From Dermacentor variabilis (taxonomy: Eukaryota; Arthropoda; Arachnida; Ixodida; Ixodidae): a stretch of 64,000 nt of DNA. A program made the position numbers and the translations under genes. Positions within the stretch are counted from its first letter, which is position 1; each line of letters begins with the position of its first letter. A model generated the notes under the pieces. The model did not search any database. It was given only the letters and a program-made list of their open reading frames with translations, and was not told the DNA's origin. Below are positions 20,406-29,022 of the stretch, piece after piece. The stretch lies in NCBI RefSeq assembly GCF_050947875.1, contig NC_134574.1:148894434-148958433 (forward strand). The letters are read 5' to 3'.

Positions 20406-21700
20406 CCCTTGAACTTTCGCTGAATTTTTCATAACCATGAATCCAACATTCCAACTTGTCCAACTGGCAGTCTTAATTTATCGTTATGTTATTGTTCTCA
20501 TGTAGTCACGACTACATTGTAGTCACCATATCATCGTCATATTTTCAACTGTTATGGAAAACATTGAAATTTTTATTGAAATTATTACTCTTATTGAAAA
20601 TTGTCGCCATGCCTTCGTTGTTCGATAAATATCATTCGTTCTTCGTGATTCCATTGTCAGTGCGTGGGCAGGCATCGTCATTCCTTCATGCTCTTAGGTT
20701 ACGTGAGCATGAAGTTCAGCCGCAATTTTTTTTAATTTTCTGATTAGATGGCCGATCACAGGGTGGTGGTTTAATTATTTGTTTAATGCAAAATGTGTCA
20801 TATAAAGCAAGGATTTATTCTCAAATCATATGTTCTGACTGCGAAAGTCTAGCATTCGATTTTGGTTTCCGAGGTAATAGTCACTTTTCAAACATAAATG
20901 ATTTCCCCACCGGTGTGAAAAGTATATAGCGTCCCATTGAAGTGTTCACACGCTCACGATCTTTTGTGTTTGTGCGCAGACAAACGTATTAATAAATCTT
21001 TTCTTATAATAGAGGAGTTCGGTGCTTTGCTTTGTGCGCAAGCGAATGGCTCAACTTTTGGCATGCTGTTTAAACTGCCCCATTGCGCCATCACAATATG
21101 CTAAAGTTGTATGGTCTTGTGTGTCACCTAATTATATCGACGGAAAGCACGAGGTAGGCGGGATATGGGAAACCAAGACGTTGAAGAAAACGAGAACAAA
21201 CGCTGGCTCCTGCTTTCACCTTCTTCTCGCTTTGCTCATCGACCTAATTATATCAGTGTTTTACGGCGTGCCTATACAAATTATGTGCGAACTACTGCTG
21301 GAGAGAGCATGTTCCAGCCTTTGAGCACTACACGTAAACCCTTGTTCCGCGGTGTTTTAATACTTAGCACAGCAGAAGCCACGCAGCATGTTCTTATCGG
21401 AAATCAAAATTTTCTGTCTTTAGGGTTCTTCATTGTGCAGGGCTTGCACATTCTGACGGTCGCGGTTGTAGTGTCTTTCGCGGTTGGGTTTCCTCTTCTT
21501 GTGCGGCGTTATTTGTGCGCCCATATCGTTCGCGTCTTGTTTGTCTGGTTTGATTTCTGTTTTTTCGTGGAAACGCGTTCTTCGGCACGCAAGCCAATCT
21601 CGAAAGCCCATGAACAGCAACCCGAAGTGTGGCGGGAGCTGGAGCCGGTGAAGCCGATGGGTGACAAGACGCGGTGACCTCGTGGCCTATGGGCCAGATC
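20406..21700. other. No gene recognised
   Basis: AT-rich, with a plus frame of 170 codons at 21165-21677 that shows no domain I recognise. A hydrophobic run near 21240-21290 is probably chance. Confidence 0.4.
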
Positions 21701-21786
21701 GCCGTGTTGTGCCCGGCGTTAATGGCTACGTTTAGGACGTGGCCACTGCTGCGGGCACGGGTCACGACCGCGTGCATTCCGTGGCA

Positions 21787-22104
21787 ATGACGAAGCTGAC
21801 GTTGGACGTTCGAACGTTTAGCGACCACGACGCCGGGAAATCTGTCCCTGATTTTCTGGATGATTTGACTTTTTACAGGACGGTTTCAGGGGTCTCGGAC
21901 CTTGACTTCCTCGAACGATTCCTGCCCATTGTTCTTCGAGGTACTGCGGCACAGTGGCTGCGCCTGCAGCCTCCGTTCCTGTCCTGGGACCAATTCGTCG
22001 TGGAGTTCCGAGCCGTGTCCCTGCTAGTAGACTACGACTACCGCATCGGACGCAAGCTGGACGACCGAACGCAACACCCAGATGAGGGTATGCGACAATA
22101 TTAT
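21787..22104 (+). pseudogene. Gypsy gag (capsid-like domain), truncated at an LTR
   Basis: The first in-frame ATG is at 21787. The frame gives F-L-D-D-L-T-F-Y (near 21855), F-L-P-I-V-L-R-G-T-A-A-Q-W-L (near 21930) and W-D-Q-F-V-V-E-F (near 21987). It ends with R-T-Q-H-P-D-E (near 22070), the classic retrotransposon gag domain pattern (L-x-G-x-A-x-x-W). The frame then runs into LTR sequence at about 22105, so the second half of gag and all of pol are missing. Gag packages element RNA. This piece is intact as far as it goes. Confidence 0.78.
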
Positions 22105-22262
22105 TACGATATCAGCGATAGTTGCTCAAGAGACGAGCCGCCGCGAGAACGACGATGAAGTGGGTCTGTGCCCTTGGGGCGAGCGAGTGTCGGCCTGGCT
22201 GTCTGGCTCCAGTGTAAATAGCCTCTAAATAGCCTCTTTCGTCTATGTCTTTCCACATGTAG
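22105..22262 (+). mobile_element. Gypsy LTR copy (first of two)
   Basis: From TATTACGATATCAGCGATAG to about GTCTTTCCACATGTAGCA, it matches 22650-22807 with few differences (shared GGGCGAGCGAGTGTCGGCC and GGCTGTCTGGCTCC). It directly follows the gag fragment and is followed by integrase C-terminal sequence, an order no intact element has. Confidence 0.75.
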
Positions 22263-22264
22263 CA

Positions 22265-22620
22265 TTCCACACCAGCTTAATCGAGCGATTATGCCCGTGA
22301 TGCAATCGCCCATGCTGACCATGCTCGTCAACTTGCGCGCGCTCGTCTACAAGTGTCTCTAGACAAACAGAAACAACGCCACGACCTCCGTCAACCATGA
22401 TGTCCATTTTGTGCCCGGTACCCTCGTGTTTTTTGGTAACCATCGCGTAAAGTCGGCCTTTGTGAAAAACTGCTTTTCTGTAACACAGGCCCTTATCGCG
22501 TGCTCCGCCAAGTGACCGATGTCACCTATACGGCCTACGCTGTAACAACCAGTGACATTGTCCACGTCGCGCGACTCAAGCCCTACAACTCTCCACGCGC
22601 CTTGTATATTTAACGGCACC
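22265..22620 (+). pseudogene. Gypsy integrase C-terminal end
   Basis: Frames in the plus strand show Q-V-S-L-D-K-Q-K-Q-R-H-D (near 22350), a K-V-G-L-C-E-K-L-L segment (near 22460), T-G-P-Y-R-V-L-R-Q-V-T-D-V-T-Y (near 22490) and I-V-H-V-A-R-L-K-P-Y (near 22560). This is the tail that follows the integrase catalytic core in chromovirus/Mag-like Gypsy elements. A frameshift lies near 22440 and an in-frame stop near 22395. It ends at the stop near 22611 just before a purine tract and LTR, as at the 3' end of an element. Confidence 0.8.
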
Positions 22621-22635
22621 GTGACGGCGCTTTTG

Positions 22636-22807
22636 CCGCCGGGAGGGTAGTATTACTATATCATCGAGAGATGCTCAAGGAGCCGCCGCGAGTACGACGA
22701 TCAAGTGGGTCTGTACCCTTGGCGCGAGCGAGTGTCGGCCTGGCTGTCTGGCTCCAGCGTAAATAGCCTGTAATGAGCCTCTTTAGTCTGTGTTTCCATA
22801 CGTAACA
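22636..22807 (+). mobile_element. Polypurine tract and 3' LTR of the scrambled Gypsy element
   Basis: A GGGAGGG purine tract (22641-22647) precedes the LTR, which runs from about 22650 (TAGTATTACTATATC) to CATACGTAACA at about 22807. The purine tract is the plus-strand primer site and shows this is a genuine 3' LTR. It is a direct repeat of 22105-22262. Confidence 0.75.
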
Positions 22808-22809
22808 AT

Positions 22810-24015
22810 ATGTTCTGGCCATGCAGGAACTCTTTCGACGCACTGATCCCACTGCCACCAAGCTCACTACAGTCTAACATGCTTTGCGAAAGTGGCCCCC
22901 TCGCTTCTGGCCATCTCTTCTTGGCCATTCATTTTGCTCTATTGAGGAACTTGCCGGCTTCACCCTGCAAATCACGGAGAGGCTCTTTTGAGAGCAATAC
23001 TACGCTCCGCCACCCCCTGCCAACGTTGCCTTCGAGCCAGCCTGTGCGTGGAGGGAGACAAATACTGGGACATTACCGTCGTACTGGCCTCAGCCACGAG
23101 CATTCCTGGCGGGCCTGGATAGAGAAATCGGTTGGGAGCCGCATCCACGGCCACACGTCGCGGACTCGTCGGACTTGTTTCCCGAGCTGTTCCAGGGCCT
23201 TCTCCTCACAGAGTTATCCCTCCGAGCAGCTTCTAGTCCACACGCTAGGGGGAGCCCGCATACTCTGCCCATTATGCCGCGTTCCAGAATTATCTTGATA
23301 GGCTCAGCAAGCGGGACCTCTCCATCGGGCCATGCTCGCCGCCGCTGCACTTTGCAATCCTGGACTTAAGCCGCCGGTTCCATGCACCACGGAGGGCTCT
23401 CCTCCGGGCCTTGTGACCACACGTTACCGAGAGGAGGCCTTTGCTGCTCACCACAAGCATCCGCCAGGTGCGGATGCACTTGCTCCACCTGAGCCACAAG
23501 CGCCAATGGATGTTCTCCTCTATCTGTGCTCGACCGACCTGCGCCGCAGTGCTGCCAGCCTCAGGTCGGAGCGCGAAGAATGGCGTCCGAGAAGCAGCCC
23601 AGTTGGCCTAGGACTTCGGGCAGTAAAAGTTTCTCTCAGATGGCCCTTGCACCCTGTGCCGTCTCTGAGAGAGTCAGCTGGCCACTGGCTCTGAAGCCAC
23701 GGCCCTGAGATTACAGCATTCAGCGCTCTCACCAATTTCTTTAGACATTTGCATATGTCGAAAAACGACCACTTATATATGGTCTTCTAGTTTTGAGCTT
23801 ATGAGACGCGATAATATCTTCTGACCAGTCAGTGCTGGATAGTTCAGTTATGAGCTGTCACTCTAACTTTCGCGCTGGGCAGCTAGAAGGCGCCACACAT
23901 TTTCTCGAAGTAAAGCCCCTCCATTCTGCATCAAAGTGGAGCCCTCCTGTCTGAGTATGCATCTGACGAAAGCGACGTTATGCGCATCGCGTCAAAGCTG
24001 TTTCTGAGAAAACCA
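22810..24015. other. No gene recognised
   Basis: A plus frame of 162 codons (22810-23298) and neighbours are GC-rich and Pro/Ser-rich with no recognisable motif; frames on both strands overlap. Possibly an old, frameshifted element I cannot name. Confidence 0.4.
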
Positions 24016-24384
24016 TATTGACACGTGTACTTGTTTGTCTTTATCGGGCGACACCTTTAACCGCTTAACAAATGTTATTGCACAGCGCAGGACGCGCCTG
24101 CATGTATCGGAGGTTTCTGGAATGTTATAGATGCTTCCATCCGCTGTCTGTGACCGAACCTTGTGTATTCTGATCGCATGCGTGCGCGACGCGAATAATG
24201 TAGAACATTGTGGAAGGCACGCGGGTCCCAGCGATTGCTCTGGAACATTCGACGACTGATGTATAAAAGCCGACGCGCTTGACCCGCTGATCATATTTTC
24301 GACGATCGCCTTTGAGTGTAGCCTGTTTTTGAGGACACAAGTTTGCCCAATAAAACGCTAGTTTCGTCTTTCTCAGTTTGGCTG
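24016..24384 (+). mobile_element. Gypsy LTR, plus orientation (left of an inverted pol)
   Basis: A direct repeat of 27439-27860, with close similarity from TATTGACACGTGTACTTG to CTCAGTTTGGCTGC. It has a TATA box (TATAAAA at 24262-24268) and AATAAA (near 24349), both on the plus strand, so transcription would run rightward. The last ~27 bases present in the right-hand LTR are absent here; the sequence switches instead to an inverted LTR start. Confidence 0.85.
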
Positions 24385-24460
24385 CGATAGCATTTGTTAC
24401 GCGGTGAAATCTGTCGCCCGAGAAAGACAAACAAGTACACGTGTCAATACTCCCCTCTTA
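24385..24460 (-). mobile_element. Inverted LTR start plus polypurine tract at the 3' end of the minus-strand pol
   Basis: Bases 24385-24449 are the reverse complement of the first ~65 bases of the adjacent LTR (24016-24080). On the minus strand a purine tract (AAGAGGGGAG, 24459-24450) comes just before it, the normal layout at a 3' LTR. So the minus-strand pol ends here in its own PPT and only 65 bases of LTR before the plus-oriented LTR takes over. Confidence 0.8.
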
Positions 24461-24687
24461 AAGAGCATCGACCCGATGCAGACAACGAAAGTAATAAATG
24501 AAAACACCCGTAGCAAAGAGAAGAACAAGATAAGGAAAATCGTCAGCGCCCGTAAAATGGTTTAAGAAGCACCACGTGGACCACTTCAGATCGTGCGCGG
24601 CGCCGCAGCAGTGTGAATGCGAAATGCCGTCTGGCACGACTTCATTGCTAGTGCGCTAATACGTCGAATGACCTTGTAGGGTCCGAA

Positions 24688-25599
24688 CTAGCGTCGCAAT
24701 AGTTTCTCACGCAATCCTCGTCGGCGTATCGGGGTCCAAACACGGTCGCCGGGCTGGTACTCGACGAAGCGTCGTCGGAGGTTGTAGTGTCGGCTGTCGG
24801 TCCTCTGCTGGTTCTTGATCCGTAGGCGGGCGAGCTGTCGGGCTTCTTCGGCGCGCTGGAGATAGGTAGCGACATCAGGATTCTCTTCGTCAGTGACGTG
24901 TGGCAGCATGGCGTCGAGCGTCGTCGTCGTGTTCCTGCCATAAACCAGCTTAAACGGCGTGATCTGTGTTTTTTCTTGCACCGCCGTGTTGTAAGCGATT
25001 ACAACATACGGCAGGACGGCATGCCAGGTCTTGTGTTCGACGTGGACGCACATTGCTAGAATGTCGGCGAGTGTTATCTTCAGGCGCTCTTTAAGACCAT
25101 TCGTCTGTGGGTGGTAGGCAGTTGTCCTCCTGTGCCTTGTCTGACTGTACTGCAGAATGGCTAGGGTGAGCTCCGCTGTAAAGGCCGTTCCTCTGTCGGC
25201 GATGAGCACTTCTGGGGCGGCATGTCGCAGCAGGATGTTCTCGACGAAAAATTTGGCCACCTCGGCTGCGCTACCTTTCGGCAGTGCTTTTGTTTCAGTG
25301 AAGCGGGTGAGGTAGTCCGTCGCCACGACGATCCACTTATTTCCGGTTATTGACATCGGAAAGGGTCCCAGCAAGTCCATCCTGATCTGCTGAAGCGGTC
25401 GGCCAGGAGGCTCGATTGGCTGTAGTAATCCCGATGGCCTTGTCGGTGATGTCTTGCGTCGCTGACAGTCTCGGCATGTTCTGACATAACGGGCGACGTC
25501 GGCGGTCAGGCGCGGCCAATAATACCTTTCCTGTATCCTCGACAGTATCTGGGAGAATCCTATGTGTCCAGCGGTCGGATTGTCATGTAGGGTGTGCAA
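24688..25599 (-). CDS. Gypsy integrase, uninterrupted 303-codon frame
   Basis: The HHCC zinc finger is visible (H-D-N-P-T-A-G-H near 25590, C-R-D-C near 25475). All three catalytic acidic residues of the DDE core are there: R-M-D-L-L-G-P-F (near 25380), I-A-D-R-G-T-A-F (near 25205) and Q-T-N-G-L-K-E-R-L (near 25095). A V-Y-G-R block and a Y-Q-P-G-D-R-V-W C-terminal module follow. Integrase inserts the cDNA into chromosomal DNA. The N-terminal join to the rest of pol needs a frameshift near 25590, so the protein is only made if that shift is a sequencing error or bypassed. This is the best-preserved Gypsy enzyme of the window. Confidence 0.88.
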   Translation of the reverse strand: MHTLHDNPTAGHIGFSQILSRIQERYYWPRLTADVARYVRTCRDCQRRKTSPTRPSGLLQPIEPPGRPLQQIRMDLLGPFPMSITGNKWIVVATDYLTRFTETKALPKGSAAEVAKFFVENILLRHAAPEVLIADRGTAFTAELTLAILQYSQTRHRRTTAYHPQTNGLKERLKITLADILAMCVHVEHKTWHAVLPYVVIAYNTAVQEKTQITPFKLVYGRNTTTTLDAMLPHVTDEENPDVATYLQRAEEARQLARLRIKNQQRTDSRHYNLRRRFVEYQPGDRVWTPIRRRGLREKLLRR

Positions 25600-26157
25600 T
25601 AGTTCTGAACGCAGCCTTGAGGGAACAACAAGAAGGTAGTTGGTGCGGGCTGGTGAGAAGTTCTTCTTATGAGTAGGTTGTTTTGAAGCGAGAACGAAGA
25701 CAATCCTCGTCTAAATGCCCTAGCGACAACGTCGGTGTGGCCTTCCAAATACTGGACAAGGTTTTTCAGCCCCGGTTCTGCTCGTTGCTGTTCAGCGAAG
25801 TCTTCCGCGCTTAATATGCCAAGGAAGGCGTCGTCATCCTCGTCATCTCGCGACGGCAAGTCAGTGGGGGCGTGTGATAGGCAATCGGCATCTGAGTGTT
25901 TTCGTCCTGACTTGTAGGTTACAGTGATATATTCTTGCAGTCTTAGGCGGCACCGCGCCAGCCGTCCCTAAGGGTCCTTTAAATTCGCTAGCCAACACAA
26001 GGCGTGATGGTCGCTGACGACTTTGAATGGCCTGCCATAAAAGTAAGGGCGAAATTTCGCTGCAGCCCAAACGATGGCGAGGCATTCCTTTTCGGTTGTA
26101 GAATAATTGCCTTTCGCTTTTGACAACGACGGGCTAGCGTAAGCTATCACGCGTTCA
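25600..26157 (-). pseudogene. Gypsy RNase H C-terminal part and linker to integrase
   Basis: The minus frame from about 26157 gives [13 protein letters not shown] (catalytic Glu, near 26090) and [11 protein letters not shown] (catalytic Asp, near 26015). A stop/frameshift near 25975 leads to K-S-G-R-K-H-S-D-A-D-C-L-S (near 25900) in the next frame, then an acidic linker. The residues needed for cleaving RNA in the RNA-DNA hybrid are present, but the frame is broken twice. Confidence 0.8.
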
Positions 26158-26159
26158 AG

Positions 26160-27194
26160 TCAGTCTTTTCTCTGGACTAGGACGGCACCGAGGCCTAGGC
26201 TACTGGCGTCAGTGTGGATTTCGGTATCGGCGTACTCGTCGAAGTGCGCAAGTACTAGGGGCGACTGCATGCGTCGTTTGAGTTCGTCAAATGGGTTGGC
26301 CTGCGGCGTTTCCCACTTGAACTCGATATCGCATTTAGTTAGATGTGTCAGCGGCTCAGCAATGCGTGAAAAGCCCATGACAAACCGCCAGTAGTAGGCA
26401 CACACGCCAAGGAACCAATGCACTGCCTTCTTGTCGATGAGCTGTGGGAACTTTGCGATGGCAGCAGTCTTCTGCGGGTCGGGGCCGACTCCAGACTTGC
26501 TCACGACGTGGCCTAGAAACAGAAGCTCATCGTAGGCGAAGCGGCACTTCTCTTGCTTCAGAGTGAGCCCTGATGAGTTGACATCCTCTAGTACTGTCGC
26601 CAGCTGCCTAAGGTGATCGTCGAAGTTTCCAGCGAACACGATGACGTCATCCAAGTAAACAAGCCAGGTCTGCCACTTTAATCTTGCTAACAGCGTGTCC
26701 ATGACGCGCTGGAACGTTGCAGGCGCAGATTACTGTACGAATGGCATGACCTTGAACTCGTAGAGGCCGTCTGGCGTGATGAAGGCGGTCTTTTCGCGAT
26801 CTCTCTCGTCGACTTCTATTTGCCAGTAGCCAGACTTGAGATCCATCGACGAGAAGTATTTTGCGTTGCAGAGCCGATATAATGCGTCGTCTATCCGTGG
26901 AAGGAGGTATACGTCCTTCGTGATCTTGTTATGTCGACGACAATCGTCGCAGAAAGGTAGGGTTCCGTCCTTTTTCTTCACCAAGACTACAGGAGATGCC
27001 CACGGGCTTTTCGACGGCTGGATGATATCATCGCGCAGCATTTCGTCGACTTGTTCTCTTATAGCTTCTCGTTCTCGCGTCAAAACTCGGTAAGGGCTCT
27101 GGCGGAGTGGTCGAGCGCACTCTTGGGTTATTATGCGATGCTTTGCGACTGGTGGACTGGTGTTTGTCGAATCCTCGATGACGTCCAAAAGCAA
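26160..27194 (-). pseudogene. Gypsy reverse transcriptase with one in-frame stop
   Basis: The frame starts with H-R-I-I-T and P-Y-R-V (near 27130) and continues I-Q-P-S-K-S-P-W-A-S-P-V-V-L-V-K-K-K-D-G-T (near 27020), S-S-M-D-L-K-S-G-Y-W-Q-I (near 26850, first catalytic Asp) and F-x-V-M-P-F (near 26745). A TAA at about 26731-26733 interrupts it. The same frame resumes with A-P-A-T-F-Q-R-V-M and Y-L-D-D-V-I-V-F (near 26645, catalytic pair intact), L-G-H-V-V-S (near 26510) and an RNase H start with H-T-D-A-S (near 26215). Apart from the stop all RT motifs are sound. Confidence 0.85.
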
Positions 27195-27412
27195 CCTTTG
27201 TATGGTCGGAGCTGACTTCTGAGCTGTTGCTGCTTAATCATGGGGAGACTTGGATTTATGTCGAAGTCTGGTTCGGGAACTACGGTCCTCGGAGTAGATG
27301 CGGCAGGATCCGAGAGGACAAGCGCATTACTGTTTTCCAGAATTTCCTTGATGTACGCGATCGTAGTGCCCTTATTGATGTGTTTGAACTCCTGGCTGAA
27401 GTTTGTTAGCAT
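27195..27412 (-). pseudogene. Pre-RT segment of Gypsy pol
   Basis: The minus frame has F-x-H-I-N-K-G-T-T-I-A-Y (near 27375), the linker between protease and RT in this lineage. It joins RT by a frameshift near 27190. Upstream protease and gag are missing because the sequence changes at the hairpin/LTR junction near 27412. Confidence 0.65.
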
Positions 27413-27438
27413 CGGGTCGATGCTTAGTAAAAGGGGGG
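27411..27438 (+). promoter_or_regulatory. Hairpin and polypurine tract in plus orientation
   Basis: GCATCGGGTCGATGC (6-bp stem) is followed by AAAAGGGGGG immediately before the LTR at 27439. The same pair, inverted, sits at 24450-24481. A purine tract next to an LTR is the plus-strand cDNA primer, so the right-hand LTR is a 3' LTR read on the plus strand. Confidence 0.75.
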
Positions 27439-27860
27439 TATTGACACGTGTACTTGTTTGCCTTTATCGGGTGACACGTTTCACCAGCTAACAAATGTTA
27501 TCGCTCACCGCAGGATGCGCCTGCATGTATCGGAAGTTTCTGGAATGTTATCGATGCTTCCATCCGCTGTCTGTGACCGAACCTTGTGTAATCTGATCGC
27601 AAGTGTGCGCGAAAGAATAATGTAGAAGGTTCTGGAAGGAACGCGGGTCCCAGCGATTACTCTGGAACATTCGACGACTGATGTATAAAAGCCGGCGCGC
27701 TTGACCCACTGATCAGATTTTCTACGATCGCCGACTGTGTTCGCCGCTGTCGCCGTCCTTTGAGTGTAGCTTGTTTTTGAGGGCACAAGTTCGCCCAATA
27801 AAACGCTAGTTTCGTCTTTCTCAGTTTGGCTGCTTTTTTCACAGTCACTATCACGTGACA
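27439..27860 (+). mobile_element. Gypsy LTR, plus orientation (right)
   Basis: A direct repeat of 24016-24384 with a TATA box (TATAAAA, 27684-27690), AATAAA (near 27797) and a probable CA end in CACGTGACA at 27860. It follows a plus-oriented PPT. Its transcription would run away from the pol coding strand. Confidence 0.83.
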
Positions 27861-28804
27861 ATGTGATGTCGACTGTGAAAGCCGTTCGCTATGAATCCCG
27901 GTGATGGTTTCGATGCGGCCCTCTTTCTGTACGCTCACGTGCAGCATAACTGATATACGATGCAGCAGTCGTTCGCAGGGCATTCAGCTTTCAACGAAGC
28001 AATTAGTCAAAATGTCGCTCTTGAACAGATAGCTCCTCGCTGCGTTTAATGTCAGATAGCGATGTGTCATCTTCGCTTCATACACTGGTAGGACTTTTCA
28101 TAGGATTGATTGCGAGATGGAGGTGTCGGGAATAGTTTGGAGAGTAACTGCTGTCTCATTGAGCTCAGAGCCGGTAGAAACTGGCTGCCTTCATTGTTCA
28201 TTCATTTATTGCGATATAACGTTTGAGTTCATCGCATAAATGAAACTCGGTGCAGTGGTAGTTTCATTTACATTTCGCTCCCCAACACAATGATTCTGGT
28301 TCTAAACACGGTGCCCGCCTTCGTATTTTGTCGACTCGCAGAAGATCGATGGTCTTGCATATATTGTTTGTGGTGTTCAATCATCGTAGCGCTTTCAAAT
28401 TACACTAGTTTAGAGTAACGAAGGAATTAGTGGGGACTTAACTATTGTAATTAAGGAAGACTATTAAATATGCTTGTCGGATGCTCGAGGGGCCCATCGC
28501 TCCGTCAGGCTATTGACGCGCATGTGCGGCCCACCATTTTAGAGACACAAGGGACGCGGTGCAATTTGTAGAAAATGAGGAAGCACAAGTGTGGATGCAC
28601 CCTCTACGTCTCGATGTGCGCAATTTATACAGGGTGCAAAGCAATTTCTTGAAGAAAGAAAGCCTTATATGCACTGCCGATTTATCTGAATTTAGGCGCC
28701 ACGAAAATAGGAATTCTCATACTTGATTTTATACTTATCGCATTCTGTTATTGGCGGCGGCAAATATTGCGCGGAAATAAAGTAATGAATAGAATTGTTG
28801 GATT
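27861..28804. other. No gene recognised
   Basis: AT-rich DNA with no frames of note and no repeat boundaries visible. Confidence 0.5.
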
Positions 28805-29022
28805 TTACGTGTCAAAATTATGATCTGATCATGAGGCAAGCCGTTGTGGGGGACTCTGGATTAATTTGGCCAGCTGGGTTTTTTACACCTGCGCCATAGC
28901 TCGGCGCATGGGCGTTTTTTGCATTTCGCCTCCATCGAACTACGGCTGCTGTGACCCGGGTGTGATCACGCCCCCTCGTGCTTAGCAGCGCAACACCAAA
29001 GCCACTAAAACCACGGCGGGTA
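28805..29022 (-). mobile_element. Ruka: Ruka-type SINE, minus strand, diverged
   Basis: Reading on the minus strand from 29022: CCCGCCGTGGTTTTAGTGG, then GTTCGATGGAGGCGAAATGC, a GGCGCAGGTGT segment, then CCCACAACGGCTTGCCTCATGATCAG, ending near 28805 with a TGACACGTAAAA tail. Order and sequence match the copy at 759-994. The B box is damaged (TGATCACACCC for GATCGAATCCC), so it is older and probably silent. Confidence 0.85.

Larger units (their letters stand above)
24640..27412 (-). mobile_element. Ty3/Gypsy pol region, minus strand, between plus-oriented LTRs
   Basis: In minus order: a pre-RT segment (27412-27195), RT (27194-26160), RNase H with linker (26157-25560) and integrase with a C-terminal tail (25599-24640). 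Gag and protease are absent. The right edge reaches a GCATCGGGTCGATGC hairpin at about 27411-27426, next to a plus-strand purine tract and LTR. The same hairpin sits near 24466-24481 on the other side. The decay is modest: one in-frame stop in RT and a few frameshifts. Confidence 0.85.

Noticed and set aside
22810..23298. 162-codon plus-strand frame
   Set aside because: No recognisable domain or start context; overlapping frames of similar length on both strands.
24016..24449. LTR with natural ~65-bp terminal inverted repeats
   Set aside because: The other LTR of the pair (27439-27860) does not have the inverted right end, so the inversion belongs to the junction.
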